Positions 1 to 8,529 of a stretch of 64,000 nt of DNA are shown piece by piece. The stretch lies in assembly GCF_025211055.1 (NCBI RefSeq), contig NZ_JAOARO010000023.1:1-64000 (forward strand), in the 5' to 3' direction. The notes below the pieces were generated by a model that was given only the letters and a program-made list of their open reading frames with translations, was not told the DNA's origin and did no database searches. This DNA comes from Vallitalea sp. (GTDB lineage Bacteria > Bacillota > Clostridia > Lachnospirales > Vallitaleaceae). Each line of letters opens with the position of its first letter. Position 1 is the stretch's first letter. Both the position numbers and the translations under genes were made by a program.

Positions 1-1
1 T

Positions 2-142
2 GCAGAATCAAGAGTGAGAGACGTAGATATGGCTAAAGAAATGATGAATTTTACAAAACAAAATATCTTAATGCAAGCAGCACAATCAATGTTAGCACAA
101 GCTAATCAGAATCCACAAGGTGTTCTTCAATTATTAAGATAG
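2..142 (+). CDS. Flagellin, C-terminal end (partial)
   Basis: The first 47 codons in the window read as a flagellin C-terminal D0 helix, with the family hallmarks [13 protein letters not shown] and [15 protein letters not shown] and the ending QGVLQLLR. Flagellin is the exported subunit of the flagellar filament; this terminal helix packs in the filament core and is needed for export and polymerisation. The start and the variable, often glycosylated, middle domain lie upstream of the window. Its place just before a glycosyltransferase island and flaG-fliD-fliS supports the call. Confidence 0.93.
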   Translation, partial: AESRVRDVDMAKEMMNFTKQNILMQAAQSMLAQANQNPQGVLQLLR

Positions 143-171
143 TACAATAGTACTAAAATTTTTATTATTAA

Positions 172-206
172 AGTAGTCAGGGGATAATTCCACTGGCTAT
201 TTTAAT
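172..206 (+). terminator. Probable terminator after flagellin
   Basis: An imperfect hairpin pairs TAGTCAG (174-180) with CTGGCTA (193-199), closed further by GG/CC, and is followed by TTTTAATAG. It sits 30 bases after the flagellin stop and would separate that transcript from the glycan genes. The U-run is short, so termination may be partial. Confidence 0.5.
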
Positions 207-253
207 AGCAAATAATTATTCTAAAAGGTTTAAATTAGAGGAGGTTAATTATA

Positions 254-1798
254 GTGAAAATAAGTCTTTGTATGATAGTTAAAAACGAAGAAGAAAATAT
301 AATTAATTGTTTAGATTGTGCTATGAAGGTTGTTGATGAAGCTATAGTGGTTGATACTGGTTCTACTGATAAAACAGTTGAATTATTAGATAAATATTCT
401 ACTGAGAAGACATGTGTAAAGATAATACATCATAAGTGGGAAAATGACTTTAGTAAAGCTAGAAATTTATCTATGCGATATGCTTCAGGTGATTGGATTA
501 TTATATTAGATGCTGATGAGAGACTATTTGCTGACAGAAATGAATTAGAAGGTATTATTAATAATACCATAGAACAAGCATTTATAATTCCGATATATAA
601 TTTAATGAATAATGATAACATAGAAGTGACGTCTGTTATGGTTAGGTTGTTTAAAAATAATAAACCTCATTATTCTGGAGCGATTCACGAACAGCTATAT
701 ATTAATGATAAGAATTATGTTGGTGAAGTTATAGATGGTAATATATGTAAGATATACCATTATGGTTACTATAAGTCAGTATATAATAAAAAAAATAAAG
801 AAAAAAGAAATATGAAAATTATAAAAAAACAAATAAAGATAGAGCCTAATAATCCTTTCCATTGGTATAATAAAGGGGTTATGGAGATGATAAGTGGGAA
901 CTTTGACACAGCTATTGACGATTTTCTAAAGAGTAATGAATTAACTAATAAGAGAAGGTATAGTTTTCATGATAACTTGGTATTAGAATTAATAAAGTGT
1001 ATGATGGCACTTAAAAATTATAATCAGATTATAAATCTTGTGACTGAAGTATCTAAGGATATATACATAGGTAAAATACCTGATATATACTATTACTGTG
1101 GTATAGCCTATGTTAATATAGATGAACATGATTTAGCAATTGAATATTTTGATAAAGCAATTAATATTGGTGAATATGAAAAAGGTGTATCAAGATATGG
1201 TACAGGTAGTTTTCTTGCTAAGATTCAATGGGGTAAAGTACTATTGCTTCAAAATAAAAAAAGGGAATCAATTGACAAGCTGAAAGAAGCTGTTTTAGAT
1301 AATAGAAATATACATAATGTTGGAATTGAAGAGTTAATTGCATTGTTAAAAGAAGAAAAAAGAGACTACGAAATAGAGAAATTAGAGCAGATAATTAATA
1401 ACAAAAATACAGATGATCCGTATTTAGGTAGTGAGTTTTATAAAAATAAAGAGCATGTAAAAAATAATATAATTACTTTAGTAGAAGACAGTAAATTAGA
1501 AGAGGCTAAAGAATTAATCCTAGAATATGAAAAGATAGTCAATGATGATATAGATGTCTATTCCATTAAAGGTGTTATAGCTATGATGGAAGGTAAAATA
1601 GAAGATGCAGAGAAAATATTAAAAGAAGGACTTTCTAAAGAGGAAAATTATTTTGATTTATTATATAATCTAGCGTATCTTTATCAATACAATAAACAAA
1701 ATGAATTAGCTATAGCTTATTATAAAAAATCATTGCATAATACAAATGATAAAATGAGTATAGATAAAATAAATGACAACTTAAATAGTTTATATTGA
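254..1798 (+). CDS. Family 2 glycosyltransferase with TPR-like C-terminus
   Basis: Residues 1 to about 120 form a GT-A glycosyltransferase family 2 domain: the nucleotide-binding strand ends in DTGSTD (34-39) and the metal-binding DAD lies at 86-88. Residues from about 190 to 514 are helical and repeat-like (for example NPFHWYNKGVMEMISGNFDT and the C-terminal NLAYLYQYNKQNELAIAYYK), which resembles tetratricopeptide repeats. This architecture is common in protein-glycosylating transferases of Gram-positive bacteria. It probably transfers a sugar in the cytoplasm, and its place next to flagellin suggests the flagellin glycan as product. The GTG start follows GAGGAGGTT. Sugar donor and acceptor cannot be read from sequence. 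Confidence 0.85.
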   Translation: MKISLCMIVKNEEENIINCLDCAMKVVDEAIVVDTGSTDKTVELLDKYSTEKTCVKIIHHKWENDFSKARNLSMRYASGDWIIILDADERLFADRNELEGIINNTIEQAFIIPIYNLMNNDNIEVTSVMVRLFKNNKPHYSGAIHEQLYINDKNYVGEVIDGNICKIYHYGYYKSVYNKKNKEKRNMKIIKKQIKIEPNNPFHWYNKGVMEMISGNFDTAIDDFLKSNELTNKRRYSFHDNLVLELIKCMMALKNYNQIINLVTEVSKDIYIGKIPDIYYYCGIAYVNIDEHDLAIEYFDKAINIGEYEKGVSRYGTGSFLAKIQWGKVLLLQNKKRESIDKLKEAVLDNRNIHNVGIEELIALLKEEKRDYEIEKLEQIINNKNTDDPYLGSEFYKNKEHVKNNIITLVEDSKLEEAKELILEYEKIVNDDIDVYSIKGVIAMMEGKIEDAEKILKEGLSKEENYFDLLYNLAYLYQYNKQNELAIAYYKKSLHNTNDKMSIDKINDNLNSLY

Positions 1799-1873
1799 AA
1801 TTAATTAAAAGTAAATAAATATATAAAGACACTACTTCGTGAAATCAAAGGAACCGGCATAAGGAGGAATATC

Positions 1874-2650
1874 ATGAAAACAGTAATATTAGCAGGTGGT
1901 TTTGGGACGAGAATAAGCGAAGAAAGTCACTTAAAGCCTAAACCAATGATTGAGATAGGAGAAAGGCCAATTCTTTGGCACATTATGAAGATTTATAGTC
2001 ATTATGGGTACAATGATTTTATTATTTGTTTAGGCTACAAAGGATATTTAATTAAAGAATTTTTTGCAGATTATTATTTACATACATCTGATATAACATT
2101 TGATTTTAAAAATGAAAATAAGATGACTATACATAATAATGTTTCAGAACCATGGAAAGTTACATTGGTTGATACTGGACTTCATACCATGACAGGTGGT
2201 AGAATAAAAAGAATTAAAAAATATGTTGAAAATGAACGATTTATGCTTACTTATGGGGATGGAGTTTCCGATATAAATATTAACGAGCTTGAAAAATACC
2301 ATGATAAATCAAATGGATATCTTACAATGACAGCTATACAACCTGGGGGAAGATTTGGTGTACTTGATATTGATGATACAACAAATGGTATAAATAAATT
2401 TGTGGAAAAATCTAAGGAAGATGGGGGATGGATTAACGGTGGATTTATGGTTTTAGAACCAGAAGTGTTTGATTTTATAGAAGGAGACGAAACCATTTTT
2501 GAAAGAAGCCCATTAGAGGATTTAGCAAAACAAGGAAAACTTAATGCTTATAAACATTATGGCTTTTGGCAATGCATGGATACTCAGAGGGATAAGGGAT
2601 TTTTAGAAAAATTATGGATACAGAATAGAGCTTTATGGAAAAAATGGTAG
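1874..2650 (+). CDS. rfbF: Glucose-1-phosphate cytidylyltransferase
   Basis: The 258-residue protein matches the RfbF family, which makes CDP-glucose from CTP and alpha-D-glucose 1-phosphate (EC 2.7.7.33). The nucleotidyltransferase signature GGFGTR is at 8-13, the KPKPM substrate loop at 21-25 and the metal-site YGDGVSD at 127-133. The length is normal for the family. An AAGGAGG site lies just before the ATG. The usual next enzymes (CDP-glucose 4,6-dehydratase RfbG and RfbH) are not in this cluster, so either CDP-glucose is used directly, the rest is elsewhere, or the Fe-S enzymes downstream modify it. Confidence 0.9.
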   Translation: MKTVILAGGFGTRISEESHLKPKPMIEIGERPILWHIMKIYSHYGYNDFIICLGYKGYLIKEFFADYYLHTSDITFDFKNENKMTIHNNVSEPWKVTLVDTGLHTMTGGRIKRIKKYVENERFMLTYGDGVSDININELEKYHDKSNGYLTMTAIQPGGRFGVLDIDDTTNGINKFVEKSKEDGGWINGGFMVLEPEVFDFIEGDETIFERSPLEDLAKQGKLNAYKHYGFWQCMDTQRDKGFLEKLWIQNRALWKKW

Positions 2651-2672
2651 TAGTAGATTAGGAGGAGAAATA

Positions 2673-3617
2673 GTGTTAAATATTAGTGTAATTATGCTCA
2701 CTCATAATCGTGAAGATTATGTAGCAAATGCTATAGAATCTATTATAGATCAAACGTATAGAAACTTTGAATTTATAATTGTTAACAATGGTTCTACAGA
2801 TAAAAGTGGTAAAATAGTAAAGCAATTTTCTAAACATGATTCTAGAATTAAAGTTATAAATTTACCTGGTAATTGTGGAATTGGTGCAGGTAGAAATAGA
2901 GGGTTAGATCATGCAAATGGACAATATATAACTTTTATAGATGATGATGATATAGCAGAGCAAGATATGTTAGAATTTTTATATAATCTTATAATTGAAA
3001 ATAAAGCAGATATATCCATTTGTGGTTCAACCAAAGAAGTTAATGGAGAAATTCTAGACAATTATGTTTTTGATGATTGTTTGATTATGAATTCGGGTGA
3101 AGCAGTTGTGGAAATGTTGAAACGTAAAAGATTTAATGTTGCGATGCCAACAAAATTGATAAAAAAAGATTTATTTGATAAGATAAAATTTTTGGAAATA
3201 GGAAATTACGATGATATTACAGTAGGGTATAAATATCTAGCAAACGCAAAAAAAATAATAGCACATGGATTACCAAAATATTGTTTTAGAAGACATCAAA
3301 GTAATAATTCTGCATTTACTACAAATGATAAGTTATTAAATCCTAGACAATTAGAAGAGTATTTTTCTGCTTTTAGAGAAAGAACAGAATATCTTTCAAA
3401 AATGTTGCCAGAAATAGCAGAGTACGCACAATATAGTGAATGGTCTTATATGATATCTATGTGTAACAAGATTTCCATAAATAATTTAACAAACTGTGAA
3501 AGACAGTTAGAGTTTATAAAAAATGAACTAACTAAAAACTATTTTAAATTTTATAATGGAAATCATACCCAAGAATTTGAAAAAGAATTAATGGAAAAAT
3601 ATATTAAGGTGTTATAG
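2673..3617 (+). CDS. Family 2 glycosyltransferase
   Basis: A 314-residue GT-A fold transferase. The donor-binding strand ends in VNNGSTD (37-43), and an acidic DDDD at 90-93 supplies the DXD metal site. No membrane segment is visible, so it is probably a soluble cytoplasmic enzyme. The start is GTG behind TTAGGAGGAG, 22 bases after rfbF; the next gene begins one base after its stop, so it is translated in one tight operon. It probably adds one sugar of the surface or flagellar glycan. Specificity is unknown. Confidence 0.85.
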   Translation: MLNISVIMLTHNREDYVANAIESIIDQTYRNFEFIIVNNGSTDKSGKIVKQFSKHDSRIKVINLPGNCGIGAGRNRGLDHANGQYITFIDDDDIAEQDMLEFLYNLIIENKADISICGSTKEVNGEILDNYVFDDCLIMNSGEAVVEMLKRKRFNVAMPTKLIKKDLFDKIKFLEIGNYDDITVGYKYLANAKKIIAHGLPKYCFRRHQSNNSAFTTNDKLLNPRQLEEYFSAFRERTEYLSKMLPEIAEYAQYSEWSYMISMCNKISINNLTNCERQLEFIKNELTKNYFKFYNGNHTQEFEKELMEKYIKVL

Positions 3618-3618
3618 T

Positions 3619-4239
3619 ATGTTTGAGAAGAATAAGATAAAATCATTATATTATAATAGGTTGTGTAAAAATATAAATAGTCAAAATGGTAAATTAATTA
3701 TTTATAAAAATGCTGTGTTGGATATACATAAAACGGCCAAAATCAACCTATATAATGATTTTTATATCAATTCAAATCATTTTAAAGGTTCAAATGCTGA
3801 GAGTTATTTAAAAATGCACGAGAATTGTATATTAGATGTAAATGGAATTTTTAAACTATTTTATGGGTCAACCATTCAGATATTTAAAAATGCAAAATTG
3901 GTATTAGGGAATGGATACATAAATTCAAATTCTGTTATTGCTTGTTGCAATAATATAACAATAGGGGATGGAGCAACAATAGCTAGAGGAGTATATGTTT
4001 ATGATGGGGATCATCATTTGATAATGGATAATGAAAAGAATGTTATAAATAAACCAGATGCTATAAATATAGGGAAACATGTTTGGATTTGTGTAAATTC
4101 CACGATTTTAAAAGGTGTTACTATTGGAGATGGTTCAATTATTGCTGCTGGTTCTGTTGTTACAAATGATATTCCAGCAAATTGTATTGCTGCTGGTGTT
4201 CCTGCTAAAGTAATTAAAAAAAATATTAACTGGAGATAA
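3619..4239 (+). CDS. Hexapeptide-repeat acyltransferase (WbbJ/maltose acetyltransferase type)
   Basis: This 206-residue protein has left-handed beta-helix repeats of the [LIV]GxxxX type from about residue 85 to 195 (for example [12 protein letters not shown] and [15 protein letters not shown]). The DGDHH at 129-133 corresponds to the catalytic-histidine loop of sugar O-acetyltransferases. The family moves an acetyl group from acetyl-CoA to a sugar hydroxyl or amine. It lies one base after the glycosyltransferase gene and four bases before the Fe-S gene, so it probably decorates the same glycan. Acyl donor and position are not predictable. Confidence 0.82.
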   Translation: MFEKNKIKSLYYNRLCKNINSQNGKLIIYKNAVLDIHKTAKINLYNDFYINSNHFKGSNAESYLKMHENCILDVNGIFKLFYGSTIQIFKNAKLVLGNGYINSNSVIACCNNITIGDGATIARGVYVYDGDHHLIMDNEKNVINKPDAINIGKHVWICVNSTILKGVTIGDGSIIAAGSVVTNDIPANCIAAGVPAKVIKKNINWR

Positions 4240-4243
4240 AATT

Positions 4244-5356
4244 ATGTTAAATTCAATAACAGAGTATTGTACTGCTTGTGGAGCATGCAATAATATTTGT
4301 CCGAATAAATGTATAACAATGATTGCTGATGATGAAGGATTTTTATATCCGAATATAGATGAAGACCAATGCACTAACTGTAATCTTTGTAAACAAGTTT
4401 GTCCTGTACTTAATAAATCAGTATGCAAAAATGAATTATCACCTATGGTATATGCTGCTTGGTCTTTGGATAATGAAGTAAGATTTGATAGTACATCAGG
4501 TGGAATATTTACTGAACTTGCCAATTATGTGATTTTACAGGGAGGTTATGTTGTTGGTGCTAGATATAATTCATCTCATTTAGTAGAGCATTATATTATA
4601 AGTGATATGGAAGAGATTTGCTTATTAAGACAATCAAAATATGTTCAAAGTGAAATTGGATTTGTATTAAAAGATATAAAAGAACTTTTAGACAATGAAG
4701 AACTTGTTATGTTTGTAGGTACTCCATGTGAGGGTGCAGGTTTATTAAGTTTCTTAAATAAGGATTATGATAATTTACTACTATGTGATTTTATTTGTAG
4801 AGGGTCTAATTCTCCAAAGGCCTATTTAAAATATTTAGATAGTATTAAAAAGAAATATAATTCAAAGATTAAAAAGGTTTGGTTCAAAAATAAAAAAGAC
4901 GGTTGGAATAAATTTTGTACAAAAATAGAATTTGAAAATGGTAGTGAATATTATGCAGATAGATATACAGATTTATATATGCGTGGTTACCTAAAATATA
5001 ATTTATATATGCGTCCGTCTTGTTCAAATTGTAGTTTTAAGGGATTTCCTCGGAATTCAGATTTAACTCTTGGAGATTTTTGGGGAGTTAAATTGAATGA
5101 TGAAAGCATAGATACAGATAGGGGAACATCACTTGTAATTATTAATTCACAGAAGGGGAAGAAATATTTTGAAAATATAGATGATCAAATTTTTAAACAA
5201 GAAAATGCTATTGATAAAGCAATAAGTTTTAATCAATGTGGGATTGATTCAGTTATGAAAGGTAACAAAAGAAATTATTTTTTTGAAAAAATTGATAGCA
5301 TGGATTTTGAAGAATTAATGACTAGTATAATAAATACTGGTTTAGTGAAAGGATAA
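4244..5356 (+). CDS. Ferredoxin / F420 hydrogenase-dehydrogenase beta-subunit (FrhB)-like protein
   Basis: The N-terminus carries two 4Fe-4S ferredoxin motifs, C9-x2-C12-x2-C15-x3-C19 and C43-x2-C46-x2-C49-x3-C53. The remainder (about 80-340) matches the N- and C-terminal domains of the coenzyme F420 hydrogenase/dehydrogenase beta-subunit family, including TSGGIFTEL, VGTPCEGAG and LTLGDFWGV. In clostridial and Bacteroides glycan loci such proteins commonly accompany polysaccharide pyruvyl transferase-like genes, as here (11211-12332). A redox role in sugar modification is inferred; clostridia normally lack F420, so the flavin and electron partners are unknown. Confidence 0.82.
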   Translation: MLNSITEYCTACGACNNICPNKCITMIADDEGFLYPNIDEDQCTNCNLCKQVCPVLNKSVCKNELSPMVYAAWSLDNEVRFDSTSGGIFTELANYVILQGGYVVGARYNSSHLVEHYIISDMEEICLLRQSKYVQSEIGFVLKDIKELLDNEELVMFVGTPCEGAGLLSFLNKDYDNLLLCDFICRGSNSPKAYLKYLDSIKKKYNSKIKKVWFKNKKDGWNKFCTKIEFENGSEYYADRYTDLYMRGYLKYNLYMRPSCSNCSFKGFPRNSDLTLGDFWGVKLNDESIDTDRGTSLVIINSQKGKKYFENIDDQIFKQENAIDKAISFNQCGIDSVMKGNKRNYFFEKIDSMDFEELMTSIINTGLVKG

Positions 5357-5361
5357 TTATT

Positions 5362-6171
5362 ATGAATGAAAAATTAAAATTATTACATAGTGGATTAACT
5401 ATAACACAGAGGTGTAGTTTGAAATGCAAACTATGTGCAGGATATTCACCTTATTATAATCCACAACCCCATTATAGTCTTGAACTATTATCGGATATTA
5501 TTGATAGATATTTTTCAATTGTTGATCATGTTGAAAAATTCACAGTAACAGGAGGAGAGCCATTAATACACGAAGATTTAGCAAGAATAATCGAGAAAAT
5601 TATTGAATATAGAAATCAATTTGATAAGATCGAAATTATTACAAATGGTACAATATTTCCTAACAATGAATTGCAATCTACACTAGAAAAATATGGCAAA
5701 AAAGATGGTTGTCTAATAGTAATGGTGGATCATTATGGAGAACTATCAACTGAAGTATCTAGAATTAAAAATTATTTTGAAGACAAAAAAATTGATCATA
5801 GAATTAGAATTTATCATGGAGATAATCCACATTGTGGTGGATGGGTGAATTTTAATGATTTTTCTTTGAAATCTCATAACGAAAAAGATATTATTAAAAA
5901 ATTTCGAAAATGTGGTTTACCTAAAATTAATTTTTGTTTCGCAATAAAAAATGGAGAAATGCATCCTTGTACATTTTCTCATAGAATAATGGAGCTTAAT
6001 ATCATTACTAGAAATAAATCTGAGTATATTGATTTATTTGATGATAATACTGTTGAACAACAAAAAAATAAGTTAAGGAATATCTTAAATCTAAAGTATT
6101 TTGGTGCATGTGCATATTGTAATGGTATGTGTGAAGATTCACAAAGGTATAAACCTGCTGAACAGTTATAA
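5362..6171 (+). CDS. Radical SAM protein, copy 1
   Basis: The radical SAM cluster motif C18-x3-C22-x2-C25 binds the 4Fe-4S cluster that splits S-adenosylmethionine, and TGGEP at 63-67 is the SAM-binding motif. Seven further cysteines (158, 184, 192, 203, 250, 253, 257) near the C-terminus, including C-x2-C-x3-C, suggest an auxiliary cluster in a short SPASM/twitch-like tail. The protein is 269 residues, the same length as the following paralogue, with the same ending PAEQL. It follows the Fe-S gene by five bases. The reaction is unknown; a carbon-centred modification of a sugar or aglycone is plausible from context. Confidence 0.85.
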   Translation: MNEKLKLLHSGLTITQRCSLKCKLCAGYSPYYNPQPHYSLELLSDIIDRYFSIVDHVEKFTVTGGEPLIHEDLARIIEKIIEYRNQFDKIEIITNGTIFPNNELQSTLEKYGKKDGCLIVMVDHYGELSTEVSRIKNYFEDKKIDHRIRIYHGDNPHCGGWVNFNDFSLKSHNEKDIIKKFRKCGLPKINFCFAIKNGEMHPCTFSHRIMELNIITRNKSEYIDLFDDNTVEQQKNKLRNILNLKYFGACAYCNGMCEDSQRYKPAEQL

Positions 6172-6187
6172 ATGGAGGGATTTTAAA

Positions 6188-6997
6188 ATGAATAAAAAGA
6201 ATATTATTAGTTTGTTACATAGTAGTTTGCATGTTACGAAAAATTGCACATTAAAATGTAAATTATGTGCTTCTTTTTCTCCACACTATAAAATTCATAA
6301 ACCATATACTCTTAAAGAATTGACAGATGAAATTGATATGTTTTTTAAATTAGTGGATTATGTTGAAGACTTTTCTGTTACAGGAGGAGAGCCTTTATTT
6401 TATAAATACTTATCTGAAGTTCTTGAAAAACTTATGGAATATACTGATAAAATAGGTAGAGTATTAATATTTACTAATGGAACTTTGTTTCCTACAGAAA
6501 AGCTGCAAAATATATTACTGCAAAATTCAGGTAAAATACTATTGTGGCTGGATCACTATGGAGAATTGTCTAAAGAAATTGATAATATTTTAGAGTTTTT
6601 AAATGATAATAATTTAGAATTTATAATGAAAAAATATTATGGGGAAGATGCTCATTGTGGTGGCTGGGTTGATTTTGGTAATTTTGAACAGATCGTTTTC
6701 ACTCAACAAGAAATAGAAGAAAAAATGAGAAAATGTCATTATGCTAAGACTAAATTTTGTTTTGCAATACGTGATGGTTTAATTCATCCATGTGGTTACT
6801 CCAGAAGGGGGTTAGAATTAGGAAAGATTCCTGTAAAATATAATGAATATATTAATTTATATGATGACAAACTCACAATAGAGCAACAACGTGAAAAAAT
6901 AATTGATATTTTAAAATGTAAAAGTCTAACCGCATGTGCATATTGTAATGGATTGTGTGAGGATTCAAAACGTTATATACCTGCTGAGCAGTTATAG
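6188..6997 (+). CDS. Radical SAM protein, copy 2 (tandem paralogue)
   Basis: This copy has C20-x3-C24-x2-C27, TGGEP (65-69) and the C-terminal cysteines 157, 183, 191, 202, 250, 253 and 257, at the same places as in copy 1. I chose the ATG at 6188 because GGAGGG lies just upstream and the length then equals copy 1 (269 residues); an open frame extends back to 6101 but overlaps the first gene. The two proteins share long stretches (HCGGWV, KFCFAI or NFCFAI, ACAYCNG) but differ widely elsewhere, so the duplication is old. They could act as a heterodimer or on two substrates. Confidence 0.85.
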   Translation: MNKKNIISLLHSSLHVTKNCTLKCKLCASFSPHYKIHKPYTLKELTDEIDMFFKLVDYVEDFSVTGGEPLFYKYLSEVLEKLMEYTDKIGRVLIFTNGTLFPTEKLQNILLQNSGKILLWLDHYGELSKEIDNILEFLNDNNLEFIMKKYYGEDAHCGGWVDFGNFEQIVFTQQEIEEKMRKCHYAKTKFCFAIRDGLIHPCGYSRRGLELGKIPVKYNEYINLYDDKLTIEQQREKIIDILKCKSLTACAYCNGLCEDSKRYIPAEQL

Positions 6998-7014
6998 TTT
7001 ATGAGGTGAAAAGT

Positions 7015-8529
7015 GTGATTTATAGACCATTTGGTAATACAGACATTCAGTTATCTGCTCTTAGTATAGGAACAAATCGTTTTAGTCCAAATGATTTAAA
7101 GGATAATGATGGACTTGAACGAGCAGCTGAGATAGTATGTGAAGCTATTAATAATGGAGTTAATTATATTGATACATCATACATTTATTCACAAAGAAAG
7201 GCTGAGAGAATATTAAACATTGCTTTTAAGAATATAAAAAAAGAATTTCATGTCACTACTAAGGCTCGTTTTGATATGGATAAGACAGCAGATGATGTTT
7301 TGAGAAGAATTGAAAATTCACTTAAAGTGATGGGGGTGAACAAATCTACTTTTTTTTGTGTCTGGTACATAAAAAGTTATCAAGAATATGAACAAATTAT
7401 GAAAAAAGGTGGATTATATGAAGGAGCAATAAAAGCTAAAAACAGGGGCCTAATTTCTCATATATGTTTTTCTACTCATGCAGTAGTACCAGATATTATT
7501 AAAATAATAAATGAAGGAGCATTTGAAGGAGTTACTATATCATACTCACTACTTAATTATAAGATTATGGACCAAATTCTTCGTGTTGCAAGGTGTAATA
7601 ATATGGGTATTATTACGATGAATTCGTTAGGTGGTGGGATAATACCATCAAATAATAGATTCTTTGATTTTATAAGAATGAGCGAAAATGAAAGCGTTGT
7701 ACAGGCTGCTTTGAAATTCATATATTCACATAAAGAAATTACATCCATGCTTTCTGGTATGGCAACATTAAAGGAGTTAAATGAAAATTTATCTGCTTTT
7801 AAAGGAGTAGATAAATTTGAAAATCAACGAAGTAATTATGTTAATCTAAAAATAAATAATTTAGATGGATATTGTACAGGATGTAATTATTGTACTAATT
7901 GTCCCGCTGGAATACCAATCTCCGATTTTATGCAAAGTTACAATACTTTGTTTTTTAGTAAAGAATCATCTATATGTCGTTGCAAGGATATAGAAATTGC
8001 AAAGAAAATAAATTTATTTCATAAGATTAAATTTGATTTTAATATTATACTTAATGACAATAAAAATCCATGTATCAATTGTGGAGCATGTGAAAAAAAA
8101 TGTACTCAGAAACTACCAATTCAACAACGTATTTCAGAGATTTACGAGATGTCAGAGAAATGTTGTTACAATATTTCTGCAAAGAAGAAGAGAATGGAGC
8201 AACTAAAATGTAAAGATTATAAATGTATTGGATTCTATCCTGCTGGAGTTGCTACTAATAATTTTTTAAATTTATATCGTGATTTATTCGGAAAATTAGA
8301 TTTCATTTTTTGTGTTTTTGACAGCAATCCATCATTGTGGGGAAAACAGGAAAATAATTATCTTATACATAATCCGGATGAAATTGACAATATAAAACCA
8401 GATTGTATCATTATTACTAATTATAACTATACAGACGAAATATTTAATGGTCTAAAACATTATACAGAATTAGGTATAGAAATAATTAAATTATATCGAA
8501 AGGACGATGTACCATGGTTAATTATGTAA
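7015..8529 (+). CDS. Aldo/keto reductase with ferredoxin motifs and a Rossmann-like C-terminal part
   Basis: Residues 1 to about 260 are an aldo/keto reductase barrel beginning YRPFGNTDIQLSALSIGTN, with D53, Y58 and K83 as candidate catalytic residues. Where the family normally has LH, this protein reads VW (W117), so the catalytic histidine seems to be missing. Two 4Fe-4S motifs follow (C287-x2-C-x2-C-x2-C296 and C353-x2-C-x2-C-x3-C363). The last 100 residues (IGFYPAGVATNNF onward) look like a small Rossmann-type domain. I prefer GTG 7015 because GAGGTG at 7003-7008 is correctly spaced; GTG 7006 is possible. A redox step in glycan-sugar synthesis is likely; the substrate is unknown. Confidence 0.78.
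   Translation: MIYRPFGNTDIQLSALSIGTNRFSPNDLKDNDGLERAAEIVCEAINNGVNYIDTSYIYSQRKAERILNIAFKNIKKEFHVTTKARFDMDKTADDVLRRIENSLKVMGVNKSTFFCVWYIKSYQEYEQIMKKGGLYEGAIKAKNRGLISHICFSTHAVVPDIIKIINEGAFEGVTISYSLLNYKIMDQILRVARCNNMGIITMNSLGGGIIPSNNRFFDFIRMSENESVVQAALKFIYSHKEITSMLSGMATLKELNENLSAFKGVDKFENQRSNYVNLKINNLDGYCTGCNYCTNCPAGIPISDFMQSYNTLFFSKESSICRCKDIEIAKKINLFHKIKFDFNIILNDNKNPCINCGACEKKCTQKLPIQQRISEIYEMSEKCCYNISAKKKRMEQLKCKDYKCIGFYPAGVATNNFLNLYRDLFGKLDFIFCVFDSNPSLWGKQENNYLIHNPDEIDNIKPDCIIITNYNYTDEIFNGLKHYTELGIEIIKLYRKDDVPWLIM

Noticed and set aside
6101..6187. Longer N-terminus for the second radical SAM gene
   Set aside because: It would overlap the end of copy 1 in another frame, has no ribosome site, and breaks the equal length of the two paralogues.
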